Notes: generated from the sequence alone by a model not told the origin. A DNA stretch of 64,000 nucleotides from Flavobacterium potami (GCF_020026915.1 NZ_JAINUY010000002.1:744001-808000); one strand, 5' to 3'. Counted from the first letter of the stretch, positions 1 through 8,599 are shown. Numbers and translations: made by a program.

Positions 1-1461
1 GAGCAGGAGTATAATTACAATAAAACATTATATCTAGAGTATCAAAAGCTTAATTCGGATTCGGCAATTCAATATGTAAAAAAGAATTTAAAAATTGCTG
101 AAGAACTTCAAAATAATGAACTTCTCAATTTGGCAAAATTACAACTGGTAACACTTTATTCTTCCTCTGGAAAATATCGTGAATCGGAAGCTATTTTGAA
201 AAGCATTAATAAAAAGCAATTAGAACCTTCTTTACTTCCAAATTACTACGTTTCTTATCGTGAATTTTTTGAGCACTACGCGGCCAATAGTTATAGTATA
301 GAATACAGAAAACAAATAGGAAGATATCGTGATTCGTTATTAACCATTTTAAATCCGAATACTTTAGATTATCAAATTAATAGAATTCAGCAGGATATTT
401 TTAACAGGAAGTTTGATAAGCCTAAAAAACAATTACTTGCTTTATTAGTAAAAACAAAAGAGGAAAATCCGCAATATGCTATGATAACCTATTTGTTGGG
501 CAAAATTGCAGAAGCTACAAAGGATTTAGAATCAAGAAAGAAATATTACGCACTTTCTGCAACATCGGATATAAAAAACGCCAATAAAGACAATGCTTCC
601 TTGCAAGAACTAGCTTTGGTTTTTTATGAAATAGGTGATGTTGACATGGCTTACAAGTTAACGCAATCGGCAATTGAAGATGCTTTGTATTGCAATGTTC
701 AGTTTCGTACATTATTGATGTCAGAAGTGTATTCTATCATTAATACCGTTTATCAGGAACGAGAAGCACAACGAAAAAGCGAATTGCAGATTTACTTGCT
801 TTGCATCAGTTTGCTTTCTCTCTTTTTGCTTGTTGCGATAATTTATGTCTACAAACAAATGAAAAAGGTTTCGAGAATTCGAACAGAATTGTACGAAACA
901 AGTCAGAAATTAGCAGAATTAAATAAAGATATTACCGAAACCAACAGCCAACTTCAGGAAAGCAACCTGCAATTGTCTGAATCTAATTTGGTTAAAGAGG
1001 AGTATATTGCTCATTTCTTCAATCTTTGTTCCACTTATATCAATAAGTTGGAGAATTACCGTATCATTTTAAATAAAAAAGCAACAGCAAAGCAGTTTGA
1101 TGAAATTTATAAAATATTAAAATCAACTACTTTAGTAGATAATGAGTTGGAAGAATTGTATAAGAATTTTGATATCATCTTTTTAAATTTATATCCAACA
1201 TTCGTTAAAGATTTCAATGCCTTATTAATTCCAGAGGAACAAATCGTTTTAAAGCAAAATGAATTGTTGAACACAGAGCTTAGAATTTTTGCTTTAATCA
1301 GACTCGGAATTACAGACAGTGTTAAGATTGCGGCATTTTTACGTTACTCTTTGAGTACAATTTACAATTACCGTACAAGAGCTCGAAATAAAGCTGCTGT
1401 TTCAAGAAATGATTTCGAAGAAATGGTCATGAAAATCGGTATAATGGCTTTGAAAGCGTAA
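1..1461 (+). CDS. DUF6377-type membrane regulator with TPR-like sensor (5' end outside window)
   Basis: The reading frame is open from the first base of the window, so the true start lies upstream; the first in-window start-like codon (TTG at 130) is internal. About 486 residues are visible. The first half is helical, as in tetratricopeptide sensor regions. A single membrane segment follows at about nt 790-850 (LLCISLLSLFLLVAIIYVY), then a coiled coil rich in Q, N and E, and a C-terminal helix-turn-helix (LRIFALIRLGITDSVKIA, then LSTIYNYRTRAR). This layout matches the Bacteroidota DUF6377 family, whose genes often lie beside glycan-utilisation genes. Inference: it controls the glycosidase genes that follow on the same strand. 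The family call is from recognition of the C-terminal motif. Ligand and targets cannot be seen. Confidence 0.82.
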   Translation, partial: EQEYNYNKTLYLEYQKLNSDSAIQYVKKNLKIAEELQNNELLNLAKLQLVTLYSSSGKYRESEAILKSINKKQLEPSLLPNYYVSYREFFEHYAANSYSIEYRKQIGRYRDSLLTILNPNTLDYQINRIQQDIFNRKFDKPKKQLLALLVKTKEENPQYAMITYLLGKIAEATKDLESRKKYYALSATSDIKNANKDNASLQELALVFYEIGDVDMAYKLTQSAIEDALYCNVQFRTLLMSEVYSIINTVYQEREAQRKSELQIYLLCISLLSLFLLVAIIYVYKQMKKVSRIRTELYETSQKLAELNKDITETNSQLQESNLQLSESNLVKEEYIAHFFNLCSTYINKLENYRIILNKKATAKQFDEIYKILKSTTLVDNELEELYKNFDIIFLNLYPTFVKDFNALLIPEEQIVLKQNELLNTELRIFALIRLGITDSVKIAAFLRYSLSTIYNYRTRARNKAAVSRNDFEEMVMKIGIMALKA

Positions 1462-1478
1462 ATATTTATTTTAAATCT

Positions 1479-1504
1479 ACTACTTTTTATGATGTAGTTT
1501 TTGT
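1479..1504 (+). terminator. weak hairpin after the DUF6377 gene
   Basis: ACTAC at 1479-1483 pairs with GTAGT at 1494-1498, followed by a short T-rich stretch. The five-base stem and ten-base loop make this a weak terminator candidate. The rest of the 205-base gap before the GH3 gene is AT-rich with no gene. Confidence 0.25.
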
Positions 1505-1666
1505 TTTAAATATTTGTAAATCAATATTTTAATTTTTTAAACCACTACTTTTTTCTATCTAAAATTATAACTTGTACGATAACGTTTTAGTTTTACAATA
1601 TGATAGAAAAAGTTTTTATATAAGACTTTTAAATATTATCTAACCTAATGCTTAATTATTACTGTT

Positions 1667-3883
1667 ATGTTAAAAAACGTTAAAACATTTGTTGTTTTAC
1701 TTTTACTAAGTTCTTTGGGAATGAATGCCCAAAACAAAGTTCCAGTTTATCTAGATGATAAAAAACCGATTGAAGAGCGTGTAGAAGATGCGCTGAAACG
1801 AATGACTACCGATGAGAAAATTGCTATGATTCATGCGCAGTCTAAATTTAGTTCTCCAGGTGTAAAACGCCTTGGAATTCCAGAAAACTGGATGACCGAT
1901 GGACCACACGGAATTCGTACAGAGGTAAAATGGGACGAATGGGATCAAGCAGGATGGACAAACGATTCTTGTATCGCTTTTCCTGCGCTTACAGCACTTT
2001 CATCTACATGGAACAAAGAATTGTCTTCTTTATATGGTAAATCTATTGGAGAAGAAGCGCGTTTTCGTAACAAAAATGTATTATTAGGACCAGGTGTCAA
2101 TATTTATAGAAGTCCATTAAACGGTCGTAACTTCGAATATATGGGAGAAGATCCGTTTTTGACTTCAAAAATGGTAGTTCCGTATATTAAAGGTGTTCAA
2201 GCCAATGGAGTTGCTGCCTGCGTAAAACACTTCGCATTAAACAATCAAGAAACAAACCGTAACTCAGTTAACGTAATTGTTGACGATCGTGCATTATACG
2301 AAATTTATCTTCCTGCTTTTAAAGCTGCAGTTCAAGAAGGTGATGTTTGGTCAATTATGGGAGCTTACAACAAATACAAAGGACAGCAATGTTGCCACAA
2401 TGAATATTTGTTAAATGATATTCTTCGTGGAGAATGGGGTTTCAAAGGAGTTGTAGTTTCAGATTGGGGAGGAGTTAACGATACGAAACAAGCTATTCAC
2501 AATGGTTTGGATATGGAATTCGGATCTTGGACAAATGGACTTTCTTGGGGAACAAGTAATGCTTATGATAACTATTACTTAGCAAAACCATATTCTGAAA
2601 TGATCAGAAAAGGAGAAATTGGAACAAAAGAATTAGACGAAAAAGTACGTCGTATTCTACGTTTGTCTTTCTTGACAACAATGGACAGAAATCGTCCTTT
2701 TGGATCTTTTGGAACTGAAGAACACGCTTTAGCAGGTCGTAAAATTGCAGAAGAAGGAATTGTTTTATTGCAAAACAACAACAATATTTTGCCAATCAAT
2801 CTTTCTAAAACTAAAAAGATTGCAGTTATTGGAGAAAACGCTATCAAAATGATGACAGTTGGTGGAGGAAGTTCTTCGCTTAAAGCAAGATACGAAATCA
2901 CACCGCTTGAAGGTTTAAAGAAAAGAATCGGAAACCAAGCTGAAATTGTTTACGCAAGAGGTTATGTTGGAGATCCAACAAGTAATTACAATGGAGTTGT
3001 AGCTAAAGTAAGTTTAGAAGAAAAACGTCCGCAAGCTGAATTAACTGCAGAGGCTTTAAAAGTTGCTAAAGAAGCAGATATCGTTCTTTTTATTGGAGGT
3101 TTGAACAAAAGCGAAAATCAAGATGACGAAGGGCACGATCGTAAACATTTAGAATTGCCTTACGGACAAGATAAATTAATAAGCGAATTAGCGAAAGTAA
3201 ATAAAAACATTGTTTTCGTAAATATTTCTGGAAATGCAGTTGCAATGCCATGGATTAAAGAAGTTCCTGGAGTTGTTCAAGGATGGTTTTTAGGAACAGA
3301 AGCGGGAACTGCATTAGCAAATGTTTTGGTTGGAGATGTGAATCCATCAGGAAAATTATCTTTCACTTTCCCAGTAAAATTAGCAGATAACGGAGCTCAC
3401 GCTTTAGGAGAATTCCCAGGTGGAGACGAAGTAAAATACAACGAAGGAATTTTTGTTGGATACCGTTGGGTTGACAAAAACAAAATCAAACCTTTATTTT
3501 CTTTTGGTCACGGATTAAGTTATACAACTTTTGGCTACGGAAAAGTAACTGCAGATAAAAAACAAATGAATGCCGGAGATAAGATTACATTCTCAGTTAA
3601 CGTAAAAAATACAGGAAGTAGAGAAGGATCTGAAGTAGTACAATTGTACATTACAGATTCAAAATCTTCTTTACCACGTCCGGTAAAAGAACTAAAAGGT
3701 TTTGAGAAAATAGCGCTTAAAGCTGGAGAAGAAAAAACAGTAACCTTTACAATCGACAAAACGGCGTTAAGTTTCTTCGACGATAAAAAACATGACTGGG
3801 TTGCAGAACCTGGTGATTTCGAAGCCATTATTGGTGCTTCATCTACAGATATAAAATCTAAAGTGAATTTCTCACTTAAATAA
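1667..3883 (+). CDS. bglX: secreted glycoside hydrolase family 3 beta-glucosidase
   Basis: 738 residues. A signal peptide is visible (MLKNVKTFVVLLLLSSLGMNAQ), so the enzyme should act in the periplasm or outside. The GH3 N-terminal barrel holds the KHF substrate motif at residues 187-189 and the nucleophile motif SDW with Asp266. A GH3 C-terminal alpha/beta-sandwich domain follows, and then a fibronectin-III-like domain (about residues 640-730). Length and three-domain order are those of BglX-type enzymes, which release glucose or xylose from the non-reducing ends of beta-linked oligosaccharides. The gene follows the DUF6377 regulator on the same strand. The exact sugar specificity cannot be read from the sequence, and the gene symbol is by family resemblance. 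Confidence 0.93.
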   Translation: MLKNVKTFVVLLLLSSLGMNAQNKVPVYLDDKKPIEERVEDALKRMTTDEKIAMIHAQSKFSSPGVKRLGIPENWMTDGPHGIRTEVKWDEWDQAGWTNDSCIAFPALTALSSTWNKELSSLYGKSIGEEARFRNKNVLLGPGVNIYRSPLNGRNFEYMGEDPFLTSKMVVPYIKGVQANGVAACVKHFALNNQETNRNSVNVIVDDRALYEIYLPAFKAAVQEGDVWSIMGAYNKYKGQQCCHNEYLLNDILRGEWGFKGVVVSDWGGVNDTKQAIHNGLDMEFGSWTNGLSWGTSNAYDNYYLAKPYSEMIRKGEIGTKELDEKVRRILRLSFLTTMDRNRPFGSFGTEEHALAGRKIAEEGIVLLQNNNNILPINLSKTKKIAVIGENAIKMMTVGGGSSSLKARYEITPLEGLKKRIGNQAEIVYARGYVGDPTSNYNGVVAKVSLEEKRPQAELTAEALKVAKEADIVLFIGGLNKSENQDDEGHDRKHLELPYGQDKLISELAKVNKNIVFVNISGNAVAMPWIKEVPGVVQGWFLGTEAGTALANVLVGDVNPSGKLSFTFPVKLADNGAHALGEFPGGDEVKYNEGIFVGYRWVDKNKIKPLFSFGHGLSYTTFGYGKVTADKKQMNAGDKITFSVNVKNTGSREGSEVVQLYITDSKSSLPRPVKELKGFEKIALKAGEEKTVTFTIDKTALSFFDDKKHDWVAEPGDFEAIIGASSTDIKSKVNFSLK

Positions 3884-3912
3884 GTTTTTATTTCTAAAAT
3901 TGGTTGGTTTGT

Positions 3913-3945
3913 AAAGCTGCAAGTGTAAAAATTTGCAGCTTTGCT
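3913..3945 (+). terminator. terminator after GH3 gene
   Basis: AAAGCTGCAA at 3913-3922 pairs with TTGCAGCTTT at 3933-3942 around a 10-base loop. It lies 30 bases after the GH3 stop codon. The following T content is modest. Confidence 0.6.
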
Positions 3946-3983
3946 TTTGATTAAAATTTACCATTAAAATAGATATTAATTTT

Positions 3984-4150
3984 ACCATTAAGACATTAAG
4001 TTTCATTAAGAAAGCCTTGCATTTTTGAACGGTCTAGGATAAGATTCATTAAGCCAAACTGAATATTTATAAAGAGAAGCTTTGTTTTCTTAAGTATTTC
4101 TTCAATTAGATTTATGAAGTCTGACTTAATTCTCTTAATATCTTAATGGT
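3984..4150. repeat. octamer-type inverted repeat, ATTAAG variant
   Basis: The left arm at 3984-4010 has units ending in ATTAAG (ACCATTAAG, ACATTAAG). The right arm at 4125-4150 has the inverse units (CTTAATTCT, CTTAATAT, CTTAATGGT). About 115 bases separate the arms. Same architecture as the other octamer elements in the window, but with an ATTAAG core. It fills most of the 284-base gap between the GH3 and DUF1349 genes. Confidence 0.6.
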
Positions 4151-4167
4151 GAAAAAAAATAAACGAC

Positions 4168-4815
4168 ATGAAAAAAATTACACTCGCACTTTTGACTTTA
4201 TTTTTTGCGAAGAATGTTTCAGCGCAGAGTTTGAATAAAATGCAATGGTTTAATGAACCTGAAAAATGGGAAATTAAAAACAATGCATTGATTATGAATG
4301 TTACGGCAAATAGCGATTACTGGAGAATTTCTCATTACGGTTTTACAGTAGACGATGCGCCTTTTTACTACGCTAATTACGGGGGAGAATTTGAAGCAAA
4401 AGTAAAATTGACAGGAAACTACATTGCTCGTTTTGACCAAATGGGATTAATGATTCGTATTGACGAAAAGAATTACATCAAAACAGGAGTGGAGTTTGTT
4501 GATGGAAAATTTAATGTAAGTACCGTTGTAACACACGATAAAAGCGATTGGAGTGTAACAACTCTCGAAAAAGTACCACCTTTTATCTGGATTAAAGCCG
4601 TGCGACGATTAGATGCCGTTGAAATTTTCTATTCTTTCGATGATAAAAACTACATCATGACCAGAAATGCGCCTTTACAAGATAATACTCCAGTTATGGT
4701 GGGCTTAATGGCTGCTTCTCCAGACGGAAAAGGCTTCGAAGCTAAATTCGAAAACTTCTCCGTAAAACATCTTCCAGACCAAAGAAGAGCAGAATGGCTG
4801 AAAAATCACCAATAA
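4168..4815 (+). CDS. secreted DUF1349 domain protein
   Basis: 215 residues with a signal peptide (MKKITLALLTLFFAKNVSAQ). The body (MQWFNEPEKWEIKNNALIM to the end) fits the DUF1349 family, a concanavalin-like beta-sandwich that in other proteins sits beside carbohydrate-active enzymes. No catalytic motif is evident. Position between a GH3 glucosidase and an acyltransferase suggests a role in binding or processing sugar polymers; that is inference. A heptamer repeat starts two bases after the stop codon. Confidence 0.8.
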   Translation: MKKITLALLTLFFAKNVSAQSLNKMQWFNEPEKWEIKNNALIMNVTANSDYWRISHYGFTVDDAPFYYANYGGEFEAKVKLTGNYIARFDQMGLMIRIDEKNYIKTGVEFVDGKFNVSTVVTHDKSDWSVTTLEKVPPFIWIKAVRRLDAVEIFYSFDDKNYIMTRNAPLQDNTPVMVGLMAASPDGKGFEAKFENFSVKHLPDQRRAEWLKNHQ

Positions 4816-4816
4816 T

Positions 4817-4872
4817 AATTGTTAATTATTAATAAGCAATCAACCATCAACTGTCAACCAAAAACTACCAAC
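4817..4872. repeat. 7-nt-period tandem repeat
   Basis: The sequence divides into eight 7-base units that change gradually: AATTGTT, AATTATT, AATAAGC, AATCAAC, CATCAAC, TGTCAAC, CAAAAAC, TACCAAC. It begins two bases after the DUF1349 stop codon and ends 16 bases before the next start codon. The same kind of repeat occurs at 23911-24005. Confidence 0.7.
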
Positions 4873-4888
4873 TCTTAAAAATAACCAC

Positions 4889-6016
4889 ATGAATATTAAA
4901 CCAAAAAAACATTACGAAATACTGGACGGATTACGTGGAGTTGCTGCTATTCTAGTAGTTGCATTTCACATTTTTGAAGCTTTTGCTGGCGGAAGCCGTT
5001 TTAAGCAAATCATCAATCACGGATATCTTGCGGTTGATTTCTTTTTCCTTTTATCTGGATTTGTTGTCGCTTACGCATATGACGACCGCTGGGAAAAAAT
5101 GACGCAATGGGAGTTTTACAAACGTCGTTTAATTCGTTTACAGCCAATGGTAATTATGGGAATGATCATAGGAGCCATATTTTATTATTTCCAAGCTTCA
5201 GATGTATTGTTTCCAATGATTGGAGGAATGGAAGTTTGGAAAGTCATTTTAACCATGATAATTGGATTTACTTTATTGCCAATTCCACCTTCATTAGACA
5301 TTAGAGGCTGGGCAGAAATGCATCCTTTGAATGGTCCGGCATGGTCACTTTTCTTCGAATATATTGCAAATATCTTGTATGCCTTAATCTTTCGTAAATT
5401 TTCGAACAAAGTCATGTCGGTTTTTGTACTGATATTTGCTGGACTGTTAATTAACTATACCGTTTTTGGTCCAAAAGGAGACGTAATCGGCGGATGGTCA
5501 TTCAATTTAGAACAATTGAATGTTGGCTTTACTAGATTATTATTTCCGTTTTTTGCCGGAGTTTTATTATGCCGTTTAGGGAAATTAATTCACGTAAAAA
5601 ATGCGTTCTGGATCTGCAGTATTTTAATCACGATTGTTTTAGCATTACCAAGATTTGGAGATGAAAACAGCCTTTGGATGAATGGTATTTACGAGTCAAT
5701 CTGTATTATTTTCATCTTTCCTCTTATTGTTGCCATTGGTGCAGGAGGAGAGATTAAAAATGAAACGTCTCTTAAAATCTGTAAAGCTTTAGGCGATATT
5801 TCATATCCAATTTATATCACTCATTATCCGTTAATTTATTGGTTTACAGCTTGGGTTGTAGACAATAAAGTTTCAATGAAAGACGGATACATGGAAGGAA
5901 TTGGAGTTTTAATAGCGAGTATTATTATGGCTTTTGTATGTTTGAAATTATACGACGAACCAGTTAGAAAGTGGCTTGTAAGGAAGTTTCAAAATAAAAA
6001 GCCAATATCGGCATAA
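4889..6016 (+). CDS. acyltransferase 3 family membrane protein
   Basis: 375 residues with about ten hydrophobic segments. The N-terminal motif LDGLRGVAAILVVAFHIFEA carries the conserved arginine and histidine of acyltransferase family 3 (OafA/NodX-like), inner-membrane enzymes that move acetyl or other acyl groups onto sugars or export them. The further signature FFLLSGFVVAY is also present. The substrate is unknown. It follows the GH3 and DUF1349 genes on the same strand with a 73-base gap, so a shared carbohydrate role is plausible but not shown. Confidence 0.9.
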   Translation: MNIKPKKHYEILDGLRGVAAILVVAFHIFEAFAGGSRFKQIINHGYLAVDFFFLLSGFVVAYAYDDRWEKMTQWEFYKRRLIRLQPMVIMGMIIGAIFYYFQASDVLFPMIGGMEVWKVILTMIIGFTLLPIPPSLDIRGWAEMHPLNGPAWSLFFEYIANILYALIFRKFSNKVMSVFVLIFAGLLINYTVFGPKGDVIGGWSFNLEQLNVGFTRLLFPFFAGVLLCRLGKLIHVKNAFWICSILITIVLALPRFGDENSLWMNGIYESICIIFIFPLIVAIGAGGEIKNETSLKICKALGDISYPIYITHYPLIYWFTAWVVDNKVSMKDGYMEGIGVLIASIIMAFVCLKLYDEPVRKWLVRKFQNKKPISA

Positions 6017-6058
6017 AGAGTTTTTTAGAGTTTGTAATTTTTGTTAGTTACAAATACA

Positions 6059-6090
6059 GAAAGGGATAAACAATTAAGTTTATCCCTTTC
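6059..6090. terminator. hairpin between convergent genes
   Basis: A perfect 13-base stem (GAAAGGGATAAAC at 6059-6071 with GTTTATCCCTTTC at 6078-6090) has a six-base loop. It lies 43 bases after the acyltransferase stop and downstream of the oppositely oriented reductase gene. No strong T-run follows, so it may be a bidirectional 3'-end structure rather than a classic terminator. Confidence 0.6.
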
Positions 6091-6117
6091 GTATTTATAC
6101 TTGATTTACAAAGGAAA

Positions 6118-6151
6118 CTTTGTTCCTTTGAACCTCTGTTACTTTGTATCT
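6118..6151. repeat. octamer element, right-arm units only
   Basis: Consecutive 8-base units CTTTGTTC, CTTTGAAC, CTCTGTTA, CTTTGTAT. Only one left-arm-like unit (ACAAAG) precedes them. The array ends 10 bases from the stop codon of the minus-strand reductase gene at 6161, so it lies in that gene's 3' region. Confidence 0.6.
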
Positions 6152-6160
6152 AAAAAAAAC

Positions 6161-7267
6161 TTATTCCAAAACCAATTGACCTAAAGCTTCTTTAGTGAAA
6201 CCTTTCAATTCATCTGTTTTTCCAGCTTTGATTTTAGCAACCCAATTTGGATCTGATAAAAGAGGTCTTCCAACAGCAACCAAATCAAAATCGCCTCTTT
6301 CGAAACGTCTGTTTAATTCTTCTAAAGAAGTTGGTTCAGAACTTTCTCCAGCAAATGCACCAAAGAAATCACCAGAAAGTCCAACAGAACCAACCGTAAT
6401 AGTTGGTGCTCCCGTTACTTTTTTAGCCCATCCTGCAAAGTTTAAATCAGAACCTTCAAATTCTGGTTCCCAGAAACGACGTTGTGAAGCGTGAATAATA
6501 TCAACACCAGCATCAACAAGAGGAGTAAGCCAAGCTTCTAATTCTTGCGGATTTTTAGCTAGTTTATAATTGTAATCAGATGGTTTAAATTGAGAAAAAC
6601 GCATGATTACAGCGAAGTCATTTCCAACTTGTTTTCTCACTTCTTTAATTACTTCAATAGCAAAACGATTACGTTCAGGAAGAGTTTTTCCTCCGTAGAT
6701 ATCTTCACGTAAATTCGTTTCAGCTCTAAAGAATTGATCAATTAGGTAACCGTGTGCACCGTGAAGTTCGATAGTATCAAAACCTAATCTTTTAGCATCA
6801 GCGGCAGCTTTACCAAAAGCAAGAATAGTATCTTCAATATCTTTTTCAGTCATGGCAACACCATTTCTAAAATCAGGACGGTTTAATCCAGACGGACCTT
6901 CAAATGGAACAGGAGGAACCCATCCAGAGTGGTGGTTATCCATAATTCCCATATGCCAGATCTGCGGTCCCATTTTTCCGCCCGCAGCATGAACTTCATC
7001 AATTACTTTTTTCCATCCGTCTAAAGCTAAATCTCCGTGAAAGTGAGGAACATTAGCATCATTAGATGATGAAGGTCTGTCAATAACAGTTCCTTCAGAT
7101 AAAATTAATCCAACTTCGCCTTCAGCTCTTTTTTGGTAGTAAGCTGCGACTTCATCAGTTGGAACTCCGTTAGGAGAAAAAGAGCGCGTCATTGGCGCCA
7201 TTACGATTCGGTTTTTCAGATTTAACGACTTTAAGTTAAATTCAGAAAACAGGTTGTTTGTACTCAT
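6161..7267 (-). CDS. nemA: NADH:flavin oxidoreductase, Old Yellow Enzyme family
   Basis: 368 residues, the normal length for the family. An FMN-binding TIM barrel is indicated by the N-terminal NRIVMAPMTRSF, the substrate-side HGAHGYLIDQFFR with the following Tyr-Gly-Gly, and the phosphate-binding region near the C-terminus (GDFDLVAVGRPLLSDPNWV). Family members reduce activated double bonds of enals, enones, maleimides and nitro compounds using NAD(P)H. The gene lies 7 bases after an ArsR-type repressor gene on the same strand, an arrangement seen for electrophile-inducible reductases. Cytoplasmic, no signal peptide. The nemA symbol is by resemblance only. Confidence 0.9.
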   Translation of the reverse strand: MSTNNLFSEFNLKSLNLKNRIVMAPMTRSFSPNGVPTDEVAAYYQKRAEGEVGLILSEGTVIDRPSSSNDANVPHFHGDLALDGWKKVIDEVHAAGGKMGPQIWHMGIMDNHHSGWVPPVPFEGPSGLNRPDFRNGVAMTEKDIEDTILAFGKAAADAKRLGFDTIELHGAHGYLIDQFFRAETNLREDIYGGKTLPERNRFAIEVIKEVRKQVGNDFAVIMRFSQFKPSDYNYKLAKNPQELEAWLTPLVDAGVDIIHASQRRFWEPEFEGSDLNFAGWAKKVTGAPTITVGSVGLSGDFFGAFAGESSEPTSLEELNRRFERGDFDLVAVGRPLLSDPNWVAKIKAGKTDELKGFTKEALGQLVLE

Positions 7268-7274
7268 AGTAATT

Positions 7275-7577
7275 TTACAAATTAGATTGAATTAATTTAC
7301 TAAGTGCTTCAAAGGCACCTTCGTTACGTTTATAATAAGTCCATTGCCCAACACGTTTGGCTTCGATAAAGCCGGCGCGCTGTAAAATAGACAGGTATTC
7401 GGATACTGTAGATTGTGTCAAACCAGCTTTGGCCTGAATCTGCCCAACACAGACTCCGTGCTCAAATCCAGCATGTTCAAGCTGTCCCGGAAAGTTAATT
7501 TCAGGTTCTTTTAGCCATTCCAGCATTTGTAATCTGGATTTATTGGATAATGCTTTAAAAATTTCGATCGTTTCCAT
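7275..7577 (-). CDS. ArsR-family winged-helix repressor
   Basis: 100 residues. Winged helix-turn-helix is clear: VGQIQAKAGLTQSTVSEYLS is the recognition region and the wing is GFIEAKRVGQWTYYKRNE. Cys43 is the only cysteine, so the paired-cysteine metal sites of classic ArsR/SmtB sensors are absent. It starts the two-gene operon with the downstream reductase. A candidate operator (7587-7606) sits inside its own promoter, pointing to autoregulation. Inference: a single-cysteine sensor of electrophiles or oxidants that releases the reductase gene. Confidence 0.9.
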   Translation of the reverse strand: METIEIFKALSNKSRLQMLEWLKEPEINFPGQLEHAGFEHGVCVGQIQAKAGLTQSTVSEYLSILQRAGFIEAKRVGQWTYYKRNEGAFEALSKLIQSNL

Positions 7578-7581
7578 AGTA

Positions 7582-7611
7582 CAAAGATATCGACTTTTCC
7601 CGATATACCAA
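7582..7611 (-). promoter_or_regulatory. Bacteroidota-type promoter of arsR-reductase operon
   Basis: Read on the minus strand: TTG (7611-7609), 19 bases, then TATCTTTG (7589-7582), matching the TTG-N19-TAnnTTTG pattern of Bacteroidota housekeeping promoters. It ends five bases before the start codon, so the transcription start would lie close to, or at, the ATG; the leader must be very short. Confidence 0.55.
7587..7606. promoter_or_regulatory. inverted repeat, candidate ArsR operator
   Basis: ATATCG (7587-7592), eight bases, CGATAT (7601-7606): perfect 6-base arms lying between the two promoter elements of the repressor gene. Position and symmetry fit a repressor dimer site. Confidence 0.5.
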
Positions 7612-7706
7612 TTAAGGGAGAAATATTTAGGATAATTTTATGATTGGAATAATGAAAAGCTAGCTGTTTTATGAAAGAAAATTTATATTTGCTTTTATAG
7701 AATAAT

Positions 7707-7848
7707 CTCGCAAAGTCGCGAAGTCGCAAAGTTTTTAATGAGTTGCCTCCAGCTTTAGATGGAGGTTTAAAAAAGAATAAAAGAGGAAGGCTTTAGCCGA
7801 ATAAATCAAACTTAAAAACAAAACTTAGCGACTCTGCGACTTTGCGAG
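7707..7848. repeat. octamer inverted repeat, GCAAAG type, with inner repeat
   Basis: The left arm at 7707-7731 has units TCGCAAAG, TCGCGAAG, TCGCAAAG. The right arm at 7824-7848 is their near-exact inverse, ending CTGCGACTTTGCGAG. The loop holds a second inverted motif (CCTCCAGC ... GATGGAGG) and a GGCTTTAGCC palindrome. It occupies most of the 312-base space between the arsR promoter and the TlpA gene; no gene is visible there. Confidence 0.75.
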
Positions 7849-7889
7849 AGATAATTTTCAGCCCCACAATCTAAATAATAAATTTAATC

Positions 7890-8384
7890 ATGAAGAAAAC
7901 TTTACTCATTGTAGCATTTGTATGTTGCATAATTACCAGTTCTAAAGCACAAGTTGTAGGTGTAGATGTTGGAGACATTGCTCCAGAAATAGATCTTCCA
8001 AATACAAAAGGAGAAAAAATAGCACTTTCTTCTTTACGAGGTTCATTGGTTTTGGTTGATTTTTGGGCTTCTTGGTGCGGACCTTGCATTAAAGAACAGC
8101 CATTATTAATCAAATTGCACAATGCTTATCCAGACAAATTATCGATTTATAGCGTTTCTATGGATACCAAAAAGCCATTATGGACAGGAGCGATTGCAAA
8201 GGGAAAATTACCTTGGATAAACGTTAGTGACTTAAAATATTGGCAATCACCAGCTGTTGCAGATTATAAGCTGCAATCTGTTCCGTTGAATTTTTTAATA
8301 GACAAAAACGGAATTATTTTAGCAAAAAACATTCATGGAAAGGCTTTGGAAGCCAAGGTTAAAGAGCTTTTAGAACTACAATAA
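7890..8384 (+). CDS. exported TlpA-type thiol-disulfide oxidoreductase
   Basis: 164 residues. The signal peptide is MKKTLLIVAFVCCIITSSKA. The thioredoxin fold carries the active site FWASWCGPC with Cys63 and Cys66, and a cis-proline region near SVPLNFLID. TlpA/ResA-like proteins reduce or rearrange disulfides of periplasmic proteins, for example in cytochrome maturation. It stands alone, with repeats on both sides. No partner gene is adjacent. Confidence 0.9.
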   Translation: MKKTLLIVAFVCCIITSSKAQVVGVDVGDIAPEIDLPNTKGEKIALSSLRGSLVLVDFWASWCGPCIKEQPLLIKLHNAYPDKLSIYSVSMDTKKPLWTGAIAKGKLPWINVSDLKYWQSPAVADYKLQSVPLNFLIDKNGIILAKNIHGKALEAKVKELLELQ

Positions 8385-8393
8385 ATTTTCTCT

Positions 8394-8562
8394 AACCGCA
8401 AAGGCGCTAAGAATTACGCCAAGCACGCAATTTTTTAATGAATCTCGCAAAGTCGCAGAGTCGCAAAGAATTATAAACTTTGCGACTCTGCGACTTTGCG
8501 AGCATATTTCTTTAAAAAAAAACTTTGCGAACCTTGCGTAATTCTTAGCGCTCTTTGCGGTT
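8394..8562. repeat. nested octamer inverted repeat
   Basis: The outer arms are AACCGCAAAGGCGCTAAG (from 8394) and CTTAGCGCTCTTTGCGGTT (to 8562). The loop holds a complete second element: units TCGCAAAG, TCGCAGAG, TCGCAAAG and their inverse CTTTGCGACTCTGCGACTTT. It starts 10 bases after the TlpA stop codon. This nesting suggests that one element inserted into another. Confidence 0.8.
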
Positions 8563-8567
8563 ACAAA

Positions 8568-8594
8568 AAAAAAGCCCAATCGGGCTTTTAATTC
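8568..8594. terminator. bidirectional terminator
   Basis: AAAAGCCC pairs with GGGCTTTT around a four-base loop, flanked by an A-run on the left and T-rich sequence on the right. It sits between the convergent TlpA gene and the minus-strand gene ending at 8600. Confidence 0.75.
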
Positions 8595-8599
8595 TTTTT

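Noticed and set aside
130..132. TTG as start of the first gene
   Set aside because: The frame is open to the window edge and the protein sequence upstream is of the same helical type, so this codon is internal.
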